7,903 bases of DNA from an uncultured Clostridia bacterium (GTDB taxonomy: Bacteria > Bacillota > Clostridia > TANB77 > CAG-508): assembly GCA_944393305.1 (NCBI GenBank), contig CALXZS010000059.1, positions 1 through 7,903 of the forward strand. The letters run 5' to 3'. This document shows, piece after piece, positions 1 to 6,972 of the stretch. The first letter of the stretch is position 1. Each line of letters begins with the position of its first letter. The notes beneath the pieces were generated by a model. It worked only from the letters and a program-made list of their open reading frames with translations. It had not been told where the DNA came from and searched no databases. The position numbers and the translations under genes are program-made.

Positions 1-14
1 AAAAGATTATTTCT

Positions 15-43
15 ATTGTATAACTTTTGAGTGCAAAAGTCAA
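15..43 (-). promoter_or_regulatory. Sigma-A-type promoter reading off the left edge
   Basis: On the minus strand a -35 box TTGACT (38-43) and a -10 box TACAAT (15-20) are separated by exactly 17 bases. Each box differs from the vegetative sigma-A consensus at one position. The promoter starts 13 bases after the recO stop codon and faces away from it, so it should drive the next gene beyond the window; glyQS commonly follows recO in this gene cluster (known order, not visible here). The spacer contains a perfect inverted repeat, ACTTTTG (23-29) and CAAAAGT (34-40) with a 4-base loop, which may be an operator. The repeat has no U-run after it, so it is unlikely to be a terminator for recO. Confidence 0.6.
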
Positions 44-56
44 TACATTTTGAAAA

Positions 57-770
57 TTAGTCATATTCTTTTTCTAAACATTCATTTAAAAATATTTTGC
101 TTACAATTTGTAATTCCTTTTTATTTTCTTCCGACAATTCAAATGAATATATCTTTTTAGGGTCTGAAAGTATAATATATCTTATGGCTTTTATAGTAGT
201 ATCACTAACTTCAATAGCACCTTTGTCTTGCCTTCCACAAGCTTCGCATTTAAATCCATTATCTCTAAAGCTAAAATATCTTAAATTTTCTTTTGATTTA
301 CAGTTTACGCATCTATCTATTATGGGTCTAAATCCCAATATACTTAATAACCTTATTTTAAAAATTGCTATTATAAAATCCAGGTCCTTATCTGACTCCG
401 AAATCATATATATAGTATTTAATGTAAGTTGTAATATTCTATATGTGTTTTGATTTTCATCTGTAACATCATTTACTATTTTGGCAACTCTAGATGCATA
501 TGTTAGCTTATCTATATCTAATCTTAGATTATAAAATATTTCTATTGGTTCACATGAATTTATATGATATGTACTTGCACCTTTATATACTAAAAAATCT
601 CCAAAACATAAAAATTGAGTACCTGCCATTAAAGTACTCTTTGGTCTTCTTGCTCCTTTTGCACTACAACCTATTTTGCCTAAATCAGGAGTAAGAAGGG
701 TGCACATTTTATCATAGTCACCCATATTGTTTTGAGCTAGTATTAACCCTTTTGTTTTTATAACTCCCAT
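57..770 (-). CDS. recO: DNA repair protein RecO
   Basis: RecO is the recombination mediator of the RecFOR pathway: it binds SSB-coated single-stranded DNA, anneals strands and helps load RecA. At 237 residues it has normal family length. The N-terminal part (about 1-80) is the OB-fold; it opens with the usual IKTKGLIL strand and contains the conserved KGARRPKS stretch at residues 38-45. The helical C-terminal part carries a zinc finger with Cys154 and Cys157 followed by Cys175 and Cys178. The start is ATG at 770; an in-frame TAA lies 9 bases upstream, so no longer start is possible. Its Shine-Dalgarno is poor: the only good AAGGATG (788-794) is 17 bases from the ATG. The gene follows yqzL by 26 bases, the usual era-yqzL-recO order, and is likely cotranscribed with it. 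Confidence 0.96.
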   Translation of the reverse strand: MGVIKTKGLILAQNNMGDYDKMCTLLTPDLGKIGCSAKGARRPKSTLMAGTQFLCFGDFLVYKGASTYHINSCEPIEIFYNLRLDIDKLTYASRVAKIVNDVTDENQNTYRILQLTLNTIYMISESDKDLDFIIAIFKIRLLSILGFRPIIDRCVNCKSKENLRYFSFRDNGFKCEACGRQDKGAIEVSDTTIKAIRYIILSDPKKIYSFELSEENKKELQIVSKIFLNECLEKEYD

Positions 771-796
771 TTTTTCTTACTTTTTTACATCCTTTT

Positions 797-964
797 CTAT
801 ATAATGTTTTTATAGATGTTTTTGGGAGGTGTCCCCAAAAACATCTTTTGCATATCTTTTGATTTTTCAATATTTTCAATTGTTTTATCTACTTCTAAAA
901 GTTCTAACATTGTATTAATGTTTCCAGTTGTTTTAAAAGTATTCCATGCGATTTGTTTTAACAT
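797..964 (-). CDS. yqzL: YqzL-like small protein between era and recO
   Basis: This 55-residue gene fills the gap between era and recO, exactly where Firmicutes carry the short yqzL gene. The start is ATG at 964. An AGGAG (971-975) overlaps the era stop codon and sits 6 bases before the ATG. The N-terminus has the family pattern of a Trp-x-x-Phe followed by T-G-N-I (Trp7, Phe10, Thr13, Gly14), then an acidic helix (LELLEVDKTIENIE). The function of YqzL is unknown. The C-terminal 15 or so residues are encoded by a perfect hairpin repeat (814-846), so that tail is probably not native family sequence and may derive from an inserted repeat. Family assignment rests on position, size and the short motif only. 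Confidence 0.72.
   Translation of the reverse strand: MLKQIAWNTFKTTGNINTMLELLEVDKTIENIEKSKDMQKMFLGTPPKNIYKNII
814..846. repeat. Perfect 13-bp hairpin inside yqzL, possible REP-like element
   Basis: AGATGTTTTTGGG (814-826) and CCCAAAAACATCT (834-846) are perfect inverted repeats separated by a 7-base loop. The G/C clusters stand out from the AT-rich surroundings. The hairpin lies within the coding frame of yqzL, near its 3' end. In the minus-strand transcript it is followed by AUAAAAAC, with no U-run, so it is not an intrinsic terminator for this operon. On the plus strand it is followed by a short T-rich stretch, but no plus-strand gene leads into it. The look resembles short palindromic repeats (REP-type) dispersed in some Firmicutes genomes; that identity is inference from a single copy. 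Confidence 0.6.
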
Positions 965-973
965 AGCACTCTC

Positions 974-1870
974 CTATTCATCTGCTTTAAATTTTTTCAC
1001 TATGCTCATATCATTAATCCAATCTTTTTTTACTTTTACCCAAAGTTTCAAATTAACCTTGTTATTTAGCATGTTTTCCAAGTCTTCACGAGCATATGTA
1101 CCTATTTTTTTCAGCATGTTACCATCCTTCCCTATTATTATGCCCTTATGTGAATCTCTTAAACAAAAAATTGTCGCATCTATGTCGTAAATTTTTTCCA
1201 TTTCTTTAGTTTTTCTTGATTTCATTTTTGTAACTTCAACTAAAATACCATGTGGCACTTCATCTTGCAATAATTTTAAAGCTTTTTCTCTGATTGTTTC
1301 TTCTGAAAGTTGTCTCAATGTTTGGTCTGTATATTCATCAGTATCATAATATGCTGGACCTTCTTTTAAGTTACTCTCTATTTCTTTTACTATTTCTTCT
1401 ACATTCTTTTCTTTTTTTACTGAAACTGGTATTATTGCAGTGAAATCATATAGTTCTTTATATTTATTAATTAATTCTGCCACCTTTTTTGCATCTACTA
1501 AATCTATTTTATTTATTATTAAAATTGTTTTCTTTTTACTTTCTTTTATTTTCTCCAAAATCTTTTCATCTATACTTTTATCTGATGCATCTATAACATA
1601 AAGAACTACATCAACATCCGGAATTGAACTAATTGCATTTTCGTTCATCATATTTCCTAATTTTGATTTTGATTTATGAAGCCCTGGTGTATCCATTATT
1701 ATTATTTGTGAATTTGGTCTATTTATAATTCCTCTAATTCTTGTCCTTGTTGTTTGTGGTTTATTTGCTATTGCTGCAATTTTTTCTCCAACTAATTTAT
1801 TTATTATGCTTGATTTTCCAACATTTGTTTTTCCAACTACTGTTACAAAGCCTGATTTAAAATCATTCAT
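974..1870 (-). CDS. era: GTPase Era
   Basis: Era is an essential-class GTPase that binds the 3' end of 16S rRNA and acts in late assembly of the 30S subunit. The 298-residue length is typical. The N-terminal GTPase domain shows G1 GKTNVGKS (13-20), the switch region PQTTRTRI (38-45), G3 DTPG (60-63) and G4 NKID (120-123). The C-terminal type II KH domain shows the RNA-binding loop GKDG (247-250) followed by NMLKKIG. The G5 element reads PVSVKK (148-153), with Val in place of the usual Ala of Ser-Ala, a mild deviation. The start at 1870 has AAAGGG (1879-1884) 8 bases upstream. The gene follows the DUF3048 gene by 45 bases and is followed after 9 bases by yqzL. Confidence 0.97.
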   Translation of the reverse strand: MNDFKSGFVTVVGKTNVGKSSIINKLVGEKIAAIANKPQTTRTRIRGIINRPNSQIIIMDTPGLHKSKSKLGNMMNENAISSIPDVDVVLYVIDASDKSIDEKILEKIKESKKKTILIINKIDLVDAKKVAELINKYKELYDFTAIIPVSVKKEKNVEEIVKEIESNLKEGPAYYDTDEYTDQTLRQLSEETIREKALKLLQDEVPHGILVEVTKMKSRKTKEMEKIYDIDATIFCLRDSHKGIIIGKDGNMLKKIGTYAREDLENMLNNKVNLKLWVKVKKDWINDMSIVKKFKADE

Positions 1871-1915
1871 TATGTATGCCCTTTCTAATTTATAATTTAA
1901 TTCAAATCATTAAAA

Positions 1916-2980
1916 TCATCCATTATTAGTATTAGCTTCAATTTTCACATTTGCATTTATTGGACAAATTTGTATAAATGTATTTCCATCATTTACATCT
2001 ATTTCGTTACCTTCTAAGTCCTTATACACAGTTTTTGCACCTCTTGAAACTTTTTCACATTTTATTTTTATTGCTTTACCATTTGTTATATAGTATCCAT
2101 CTTTTGTTCCTGTTGTAGTCATAGTTTGTCTACCTTTATTTTCACCATCATTTAACGTGCTATTTGCTATAAACTCTATTATAATATTTTTTGCTGTAAC
2201 ATCTTCACCTGTTGTCCAATCTGTTTGTTTCTGATTTTTTGAATATCTTGTATATCTTTTAGTTTCACTATTATATTTCCACTCTACTATATTAGATTGT
2301 GAATATGGAATTGTAATGTCTTCTGCCATTTCACCATTTTCTAAATTCACTTCACTTGTAACATAATTCAGAACACTATCTGATGATGAAGTTGTTTTAT
2401 ATCCTTTATTTTGTGCAACTTCTAATATTTTATCTGTTGATGTCACAACATTATGTGGAGACCTTTTTTCCTTTACTCTCCAAAATTCCTTTGTAGTTTC
2501 TGAAATTCCATTAATATTACTTACTCCTAGAGTTCTTATATCTGACTGAGCTTGTGGACTCCATCCATAATGAACATATATTGCATCATTTTCTAATGCG
2601 TAGTCTAAGAAATAATGTCTAGCACTTCTAACAGGTCCTATACTTTGCAAATTAGCACCTTTAAATAATGCCATAAGCCTTGATTCTCCACCTTCTACAA
2701 TAATTTCATAAACCATATATGCATCATTAAGACCAGCTTGTGGCAATGCATCTATATTATTATCTATCATTACTGCAATAGGTCTATCATCACCTTGAAA
2801 TATTTGTACAGTTGGAAGCTCGGCATATATTTTATCATTATTTTGTTCTTCATTTACTATATCTGTTCCCAAAAATATTGAATTATCTTCTTGTCCTCTA
2901 AAATATAAAATAGCACTACAAGCAGCGATGGCTATAACACATAATACTATAACTACTATCCAAATAACTTTTTTCTTCAT
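1916..2980 (-). CDS. DUF3048 family (YerB-like) lipoprotein or membrane-anchored protein
   Basis: The 354-residue protein belongs to the DUF3048 family, typified by B. subtilis lipoprotein YerB; its biochemical role is not established. Residues 1-4 are Met-Lys-Lys-Lys, followed by a hydrophobic segment (5-26) with a possible lipobox Ile-Ala-Ala-Cys ending at Cys21. Because hydrophobic residues continue to Phe27, a simple membrane anchor is also possible. The N-terminal DUF3048 domain is clear from RPIAVMIDN (66-74), VEGGESRLMALF (95-106), GPVRSAR (115-121), HYGWSP (137-142) and SPHNVV (174-179). A C-terminal beta-rich domain covers roughly 225-345. ATG at 2980 is chosen because AGGAG (2987-2991) lies 6 bases upstream; the ATG at 3013 has no such site and overlaps a TATAAT. 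It sits between dgkA and era, not a standard position for this family. Confidence 0.9.
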   Translation of the reverse strand: MKKKVIWIVVIVLCVIAIAACSAILYFRGQEDNSIFLGTDIVNEEQNNDKIYAELPTVQIFQGDDRPIAVMIDNNIDALPQAGLNDAYMVYEIIVEGGESRLMALFKGANLQSIGPVRSARHYFLDYALENDAIYVHYGWSPQAQSDIRTLGVSNINGISETTKEFWRVKEKRSPHNVVTSTDKILEVAQNKGYKTTSSSDSVLNYVTSEVNLENGEMAEDITIPYSQSNIVEWKYNSETKRYTRYSKNQKQTDWTTGEDVTAKNIIIEFIANSTLNDGENKGRQTMTTTGTKDGYYITNGKAIKIKCEKVSRGAKTVYKDLEGNEIDVNDGNTFIQICPINANVKIEANTNNG

Positions 2981-2986
2981 ATGTTT

Positions 2987-2991
2987 CTCCT
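2987..2991 (-). promoter_or_regulatory. Ribosome binding site fixing the DUF3048 start
   Basis: AGGAG on the minus strand, 6 bases before ATG 2980. It decides between the two in-frame ATGs at 2980 and 3013; the upstream one would add 11 hydrophilic residues before the signal sequence. Confidence 0.8.
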
Positions 2992-3004
2992 GATTTATAT
3001 TTCT

Positions 3005-3010
3005 ATTATA
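3005..3010 (-). promoter_or_regulatory. Possible -10 box (TATAAT) upstream of the DUF3048 gene
   Basis: A perfect TATAAT lies in the 90-base gap between dgkA and the DUF3048 gene, about 25 bases before its start codon. No convincing -35 box is present at 17 bases; a TTTACA exists but is 23 bases away. In DNA this AT-rich the match could be chance, so it is only a candidate internal promoter for DUF3048-era-yqzL-recO. Confidence 0.35.
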
Positions 3011-3070
3011 CATAAAAAAATATAATATAAAATTGTAAATATTATCTCCATTTAAATAATTATTTTAAAC

Positions 3071-3814
3071 TTATATTCTAAAAATTGTTAGTCCATAAAT
3101 CAATATTACTATTAAAGGACCCATAAAAGCTCCAAATACTACTTCGCCTAAATTTCTTGTATCATTTAATCTATTACCAGCAACTAAAATTGATAATGCC
3201 AAACTTAAACAAAATACTATTGGATCTTGTGTATTTATCCATATAGCTGTCAATATTGCAAATGCTAAAGCTGTTTGCCCACTTGGTATAAATATATCTT
3301 TGGTTGGATTTTTTTGTTTTCTATCATTTGAAGCTGCTTTTACTGCTATTATTCCTATTACAGTCAAAATTATTCCTACAAAAGCTAAATGTGTAGGAGA
3401 AGAAATCATTTGACTAAATATACTCTGCCCCATTTGCGTTAGTTCTGTTTCTCTAAAAAATAGAAAATATGCAACCACTATATCATTGCAAGCTGCAAGC
3501 ACTACTGCTCCTGCTGCAACATCTTTTGCAATTTTTGCTTTAGGATGATATGTGTCTACATATAAGTCAACAACAGTTTCAATTGCAGTATTAATTAGTT
3601 CTGCAAATATAACAAAAAACACAGCAAAAGTTAAGCACAAAAATTCCGCTGTTGTGAAATTATAGAATAGGCTTAATATCATTACTATTACACCTATAAT
3701 TAATTGCTTTTTAATATTACTTTGTGTTGTTGCAGCATACACTATACCATTTACAGCATTGTTACATGCTTCTATAAAATTGTGATTATAGAGTCTTTCA
3801 TCCTTTTTTTTCAT
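3071..3814 (-). CDS. dgkA: Undecaprenol kinase (DgkA family) fused to a degenerate PAP2-like domain
   Basis: The N-terminal half (about 1-122) is a DgkA-type membrane kinase. In Gram-positive bacteria this family phosphorylates undecaprenol with ATP, returning it to the lipid-carrier pool for cell-wall synthesis. The signature E-x-x-N-T-A-x-E-x-x-x-D spans Glu72 to Asp83, followed by HPKAKIAKDVAAGAV (90-104), with membrane helices around 38-56, 58-72 and 101-120. Residues 140-247 form several further membrane helices that align with a PAP2 lipid phosphatase domain, but the active site is altered. The PSGH motif reads PSGQ (177-180), and the later S-R-x5-H motif reads G-N-R-L-N-D-T-R-N-L-G-E with no histidine. 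Kinase activity is therefore expected, but phosphatase activity is not. The start at 3814 has AGGGGAG (3824-3830) inside the 3' end of ybeY. Confidence 0.9.
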   Translation of the reverse strand: MKKKDERLYNHNFIEACNNAVNGIVYAATTQSNIKKQLIIGVIVMILSLFYNFTTAEFLCLTFAVFFVIFAELINTAIETVVDLYVDTYHPKAKIAKDVAAGAVVLAACNDIVVAYFLFFRETELTQMGQSIFSQMISSPTHLAFVGIILTVIGIIAVKAASNDRKQKNPTKDIFIPSGQTALAFAILTAIWINTQDPIVFCLSLALSILVAGNRLNDTRNLGEVVFGAFMGPLIVILIYGLTIFRI

Positions 3815-3818
3815 ATAC

Positions 3819-4301
3819 CTATTCTCCCCTTGTTATATGTAATTTATTTAGGATTTCGTCCTCCTTTTTTCTCATTTCTTTTTTATCGTCATCGTTCATA
3901 TGATCATATCCCATAAGATGATAAAATCCATGCACAACCATATAGGCTAGTTCTCTTTCAAAACTATGCCCATATTCATTTGCTTGTTCTTTTACCTTTG
4001 GAATTGATATTATTATATCTCCTAAAACATCCTCTATTTCATAATTATTAGAAATTAAATCTTCTATTTCTTCTTTTTGAAACATAGGAAATGATAATAC
4101 ATCTGTTGGTTTATCTATATTCCTATATTTTTTATTTATTTTTTGAATTTCTTCTGGGTTAGTTAAAGTTATACTTATGTATAACTTTAGCTTATCTAAT
4201 CCTTCATTTGAAAAACATTCTTTAATTACCTTATTTATAATTTCTATATATTCTTTATTTTCTTCTATTCCATTATACTGAATTTCAGCATGCTGCTCCA
4301 T
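3819..4301 (-). CDS. ybeY: Endoribonuclease / rRNA maturation factor YbeY
   Basis: YbeY is a zinc-dependent RNase-type protein of the UPF0054 family needed for 16S rRNA 3'-end maturation and ribosome quality control; it acts in the cytoplasm near Era's target. The zinc motif H-G-F-Y-H-L-M-G-Y-D-H is complete, with three histidines at about 124, 128 and 134. The upstream conserved stretch YRNIDKPTDVLSFP is also intact. Chosen start: ATG at 4301 (160 residues), with AAAGGG (4310-4315) 8 bases upstream; a TTG at 4304 would add one residue. The start overlaps the end of the preceding unknown gene by 17 bases, suggesting translational coupling, and the dgkA start follows the stop codon by 4 bases. 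Confidence 0.96.
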   Translation of the reverse strand: MEQHAEIQYNGIEENKEYIEIINKVIKECFSNEGLDKLKLYISITLTNPEEIQKINKKYRNIDKPTDVLSFPMFQKEEIEDLISNNYEIEDVLGDIIISIPKVKEQANEYGHSFERELAYMVVHGFYHLMGYDHMNDDDKKEMRKKEDEILNKLHITRGE

Positions 4302-5502
4302 CAATTATTCCCTTTCTAATTATACCTTTCTTTGCTTTATAATTTCCTGTTGTACATGAATTTTTTACAGCTCTCATATCACCTAGATTTACTAATCTAT
4401 TTCTATAAAATTGTAATATTCTATAATACTTATCATTGTATTTTTCTAGCTTACGCATATCTTCTCTAATATAAAGAATTTGTTTGTTTATTTCATAATT
4501 TTTTAGTCCATTTTCTCTAGTAGCTTCCAATGCTTTGCATTTTTCTGAAAATCTTATATATTCATTTTTTTGTTCTGGCCTGTCCCAATAAATTTTTACA
4601 GCTAATAATTTATTATTATATTGTTCAAACATTCTAAGTAACAATTGATATGCATTTTCTCTTTTTCTAGGAACTTTTGTATCAACTATTAAGTTTCTTG
4701 TATCTCTCATTAACTTAATATAACATTTTTCTGCAACAATTAGAGGTAAACTATGAACAAATAGTTTTCTACTTATTCCTAATAAAATCATTCTTTTATC
4801 TAGCATATCTACTTGGTCTAATTTTCCTACTTCATATGTTTCAAATAAGCTACATTGTTTTATAAGTTCTGGGTCAGTAACTTCTTTTAATGGTAAAATA
4901 TTTGTTATATAATCTTCTAGTGTATCAAATATTTTATCATACATTTCCTCTTTTTGCATTGGAGTCAATCTTTCAGATAATTTCATTGAATAATGTTTTA
5001 AAAGTCTTTTGAAAATTTGCTCCATTTCATACAAGTACAAATTATTATATGCCTCTAATAATTTTTGTTTATTTAGCTCTTTTACATTATTATAATCTAG
5101 TTCTAGTAAATATTTTTGTTTTCTTAGTTTATATTCTAATTCGTCATTTTCTTTTAAATGAATTACATTATAATATTTTGAAAGAGCATCTTTTTCAAAA
5201 TCGCTTGCTGCGTCTGTTTTTACTCTTTTATAAATTGTGTCTATAACTAAGCCATCTATTGATTCTAAATATAAAGAGTAACTTTCTTCAAATTTCTTAT
5301 TTAAAGCATCCTTTTTTTCGTCATCTTTAGCATTTACGCTTAAATTATAATGTTTTATCACTGAGTTTCTCTTTATACTTATTAAAAAATTATTTATTCC
5401 TGTTTTTGTTGGAGTAAGCATTTTTGTAAATGTACTACTCAACTTTGAAAAAAATGTTCTTTTTGTATCATATATTCTTAGACTTTTTTCTCTTGCTTCC
5501 AT
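4285..5502 (-). CDS. Unrecognised soluble helical protein in the phoH position
   Basis: I do not recognise this 405-residue protein. No signal peptide or membrane segment is visible. It is rich in Lys, Glu, Leu, Asn and Tyr and appears almost wholly helical. The first 50 residues are basic, the middle (about 60-170) has long charged helices that could form coiled coil, and the tail (381-405) is Gly/Lys-rich with cysteines at 383 and 405, ending Gly-Ala-Ala-Cys. There is no Walker A motif, so it is not a diverged PhoH. ATG at 5502 is preferred: AAGGTGG (5508-5514) lies 5 bases upstream and covers a GTG at 5511 that would otherwise give three extra residues. It starts 12 bases after yqfD and overlaps ybeY, so it is a true operon member with the same base composition as its neighbours. 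Confidence 0.85.
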   Translation of the reverse strand: MEAREKSLRIYDTKRTFFSKLSSTFTKMLTPTKTGINNFLISIKRNSVIKHYNLSVNAKDDEKKDALNKKFEESYSLYLESIDGLVIDTIYKRVKTDAASDFEKDALSKYYNVIHLKENDELEYKLRKQKYLLELDYNNVKELNKQKLLEAYNNLYLYEMEQIFKRLLKHYSMKLSERLTPMQKEEMYDKIFDTLEDYITNILPLKEVTDPELIKQCSLFETYEVGKLDQVDMLDKRMILLGISRKLFVHSLPLIVAEKCYIKLMRDTRNLIVDTKVPRKRENAYQLLLRMFEQYNNKLLAVKIYWDRPEQKNEYIRFSEKCKALEATRENGLKNYEINKQILYIREDMRKLEKYNDKYYRILQFYRNRLVNLGDMRAVKNSCTTGNYKAKKGIIRKGIIDGAAC

Positions 5503-5514
5503 ATATACCACCTT

Positions 5515-6693
5515 TCAAAACCCTATTTTCTCTTTAGTGCCTATTTCTTCTATGACTTCATAAGTAACTTTGACATCGTAATATGTTTCATATTCTGTAA
5601 TAGCTACGTCTTTATTTGAAATTTCTCCTTCTATTAGATTATTCAGTTTTTCTTCTGCTCTTTTTTGTCCTTCCATCTTTGCTTCCTCTAATCCGTAAGA
5701 AATTTCTGTTTCAGTCACTTCATAATTGGTATATTTTATCACTTCAATTGGTAAATAAAAATTAGAAAATAGTTTTATTTTTTTATTTGTATACATTGTA
5801 TCATAAATTTCGAATTTTGAAAGGGTTTTATACAAATTTATTTTAAAATTATTTAATTTTATTGCGTATTTATTTTCTTTTTTTCCAGTTTGTTCCCTTT
5901 TTATTTCTTTTTTACCTATTTTTTCACTTTGTGAGTATGTAACTTTAGCTTTTACCTCTCCATTTGCATTTACATAATTTTTTCCTGTGTATTTTCCTTC
6001 CATCCAACCTGCAATTAAAATATCTCCTTTTTTTACTTTATCTCCTTCTTTAACCATTAAAGTTCCATTTTGTGCACTAATTTTTTCTATTACTGCATCT
6101 TTGCTAGCAATTATATTATTATAGTCATTTTCATCTACAATTTCTGGCTTACTATCTGCTTCAACTATTCTCACCACTGCATTTGTCCCATTAAGTTCAA
6201 TTCCAATCCATGCAATATCATCTCTTTGATAGCGTATTTTATCTATAATTTTCTCTTCATTAACTTGACTTTTTAAAACTCCTATTTTAAGTCCATCATC
6301 TTCTAATACACTTAATATTTCATTAGTATCTATATTTTCATTACCAGTAATCTCTATATTCCATACAAATTTTGAGAGTGTGTAAATTCCTATTATAACA
6401 AGTAACAAAAGGATAAAAAATATTTTTCTTTTTTTATATTTTCTCATTAAAAATGGCAATCCACTTTTACTTTTTATTTTTATTCTGCAACCATGTTTTT
6501 TTGCTATTTTTGCAGCTTCTCTAAAATCTCCTGCTCCAATATTAGCAAATAATAAACTGGATTTTGTTCGTTTTATTCCCCATAAAAATATATTTTTACT
6601 AATACAGGTATTTATAAATCTTTCTATATAATATCCTTCTAATTCAATATTCAAATATCCAAATAAAAAATTGATCAGTATTTTAAATAGCAC
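5515..6693 (-). CDS. yqfD: Sporulation protein YqfD
   Basis: YqfD is a sporulation protein; in B. subtilis yqfC and yqfD form a sigma-E (mother-cell) pair. The exact molecular role is not firmly known. At 392 residues it has the family length. A cytoplasmic N-terminal domain (1-85) is followed by a basic stretch (84-90), one membrane helix (91-110), and a long extracytoplasmic region. That region begins with WNIEITGNENI, a POTRA-like strand pattern, and later has a compact beta segment with VKEGDKVKKGDILIAG (214-229). It ends in a KAEE/AxxRAEEKL-type helix and a beta hairpin. The start is GTG at 6693 with AAAGGAA (6703-6709) about 9-11 bases upstream; no ATG is available nearby. It follows yqfC by 16 bases. 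Confidence 0.93.
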   Translation of the reverse strand: MLFKILINFLFGYLNIELEGYYIERFINTCISKNIFLWGIKRTKSSLLFANIGAGDFREAAKIAKKHGCRIKIKSKSGLPFLMRKYKKRKIFFILLLLVIIGIYTLSKFVWNIEITGNENIDTNEILSVLEDDGLKIGVLKSQVNEEKIIDKIRYQRDDIAWIGIELNGTNAVVRIVEADSKPEIVDENDYNNIIASKDAVIEKISAQNGTLMVKEGDKVKKGDILIAGWMEGKYTGKNYVNANGEVKAKVTYSQSEKIGKKEIKREQTGKKENKYAIKLNNFKINLYKTLSKFEIYDTMYTNKKIKLFSNFYLPIEVIKYTNYEVTETEISYGLEEAKMEGQKRAEEKLNNLIEGEISNKDVAITEYETYYDVKVTYEVIEEIGTKEKIGF

Positions 6694-6709
6694 TATTTTT
6701 TATTCCTTT

Positions 6710-6970
6710 CTATTCGTATTTTTCAAAATCAACACTCTCTATATTTCCAGTAATAATTAAATCATCTTTTGTCATTTCATTCATTAAAAGTTCAAAACCA
6801 TTTATATTTATGAGTCCTGTACTCATTTTTATTCTTATAAAAAAGTCTTGATATTCTAAAACCGATTTGTAATTTTCTATAAGCATTCTATTAAAACCTA
6901 CGATTGTAACTTTTGGAATATCTGAAGTTAGTTCTTCTGGAATATCGAATAATTTATCAAATCTGCCCAT
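6710..6970 (-). CDS. yqfC: Sporulation protein YqfC (YabP/YqfC family)
   Basis: The 86-residue protein matches the YabP/YqfC family of small, mostly beta-stranded sporulation proteins made under sigma-E in the mother cell. Visible family features are the repeated strand pattern, the conserved N-Y-K-x-V-L-E-Y segment (33-40) and a late G-x-I-E-S (75-79). It always travels with yqfD, as here. ATG at 6970 is preceded by GAGAGG (6976-6981), 5 bases away, overlapping the end of the deacetylase fragment; the two reading frames are 2 bases apart. I see no convincing sigma-E promoter in the preceding 130 bases, so expression probably depends on transcription coming through the deacetylase fragment. 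Confidence 0.92.
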   Translation of the reverse strand: MGRFDKLFDIPEELTSDIPKVTIVGFNRMLIENYKSVLEYQDFFIRIKMSTGLININGFELLMNEMTKDDLIITGNIESVDFEKYE

Positions 6971-6972
6971 AT

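Noticed and set aside
23..40. CIRCE element (HrcA operator) or terminator at the left edge
   Set aside because: The GCACTC stretch resembles half of CIRCE, but the matching GAGTGCTAA half after 9 bases is absent. As a terminator it lacks a GC-rich stem and U-run.
97..453. Plus-strand open frames at 97-453, 494-694, 816-1190, 3704-3916, 5049-5246, 6070-6276 and 7062-7253
   Set aside because: Each lies antisense to a well-supported minus-strand gene, has a Phe/Leu/Ile/Tyr-heavy composition expected of reverse-complemented AT-rich coding sequence, and shows no family resemblance.
2981..3013. Upstream ATG at 3013 as start of the DUF3048 gene
   Set aside because: It has no Shine-Dalgarno and overlaps a TATAAT; the ATG at 2980 has AGGAG 6 bases upstream and gives a normal signal-sequence N-terminus.
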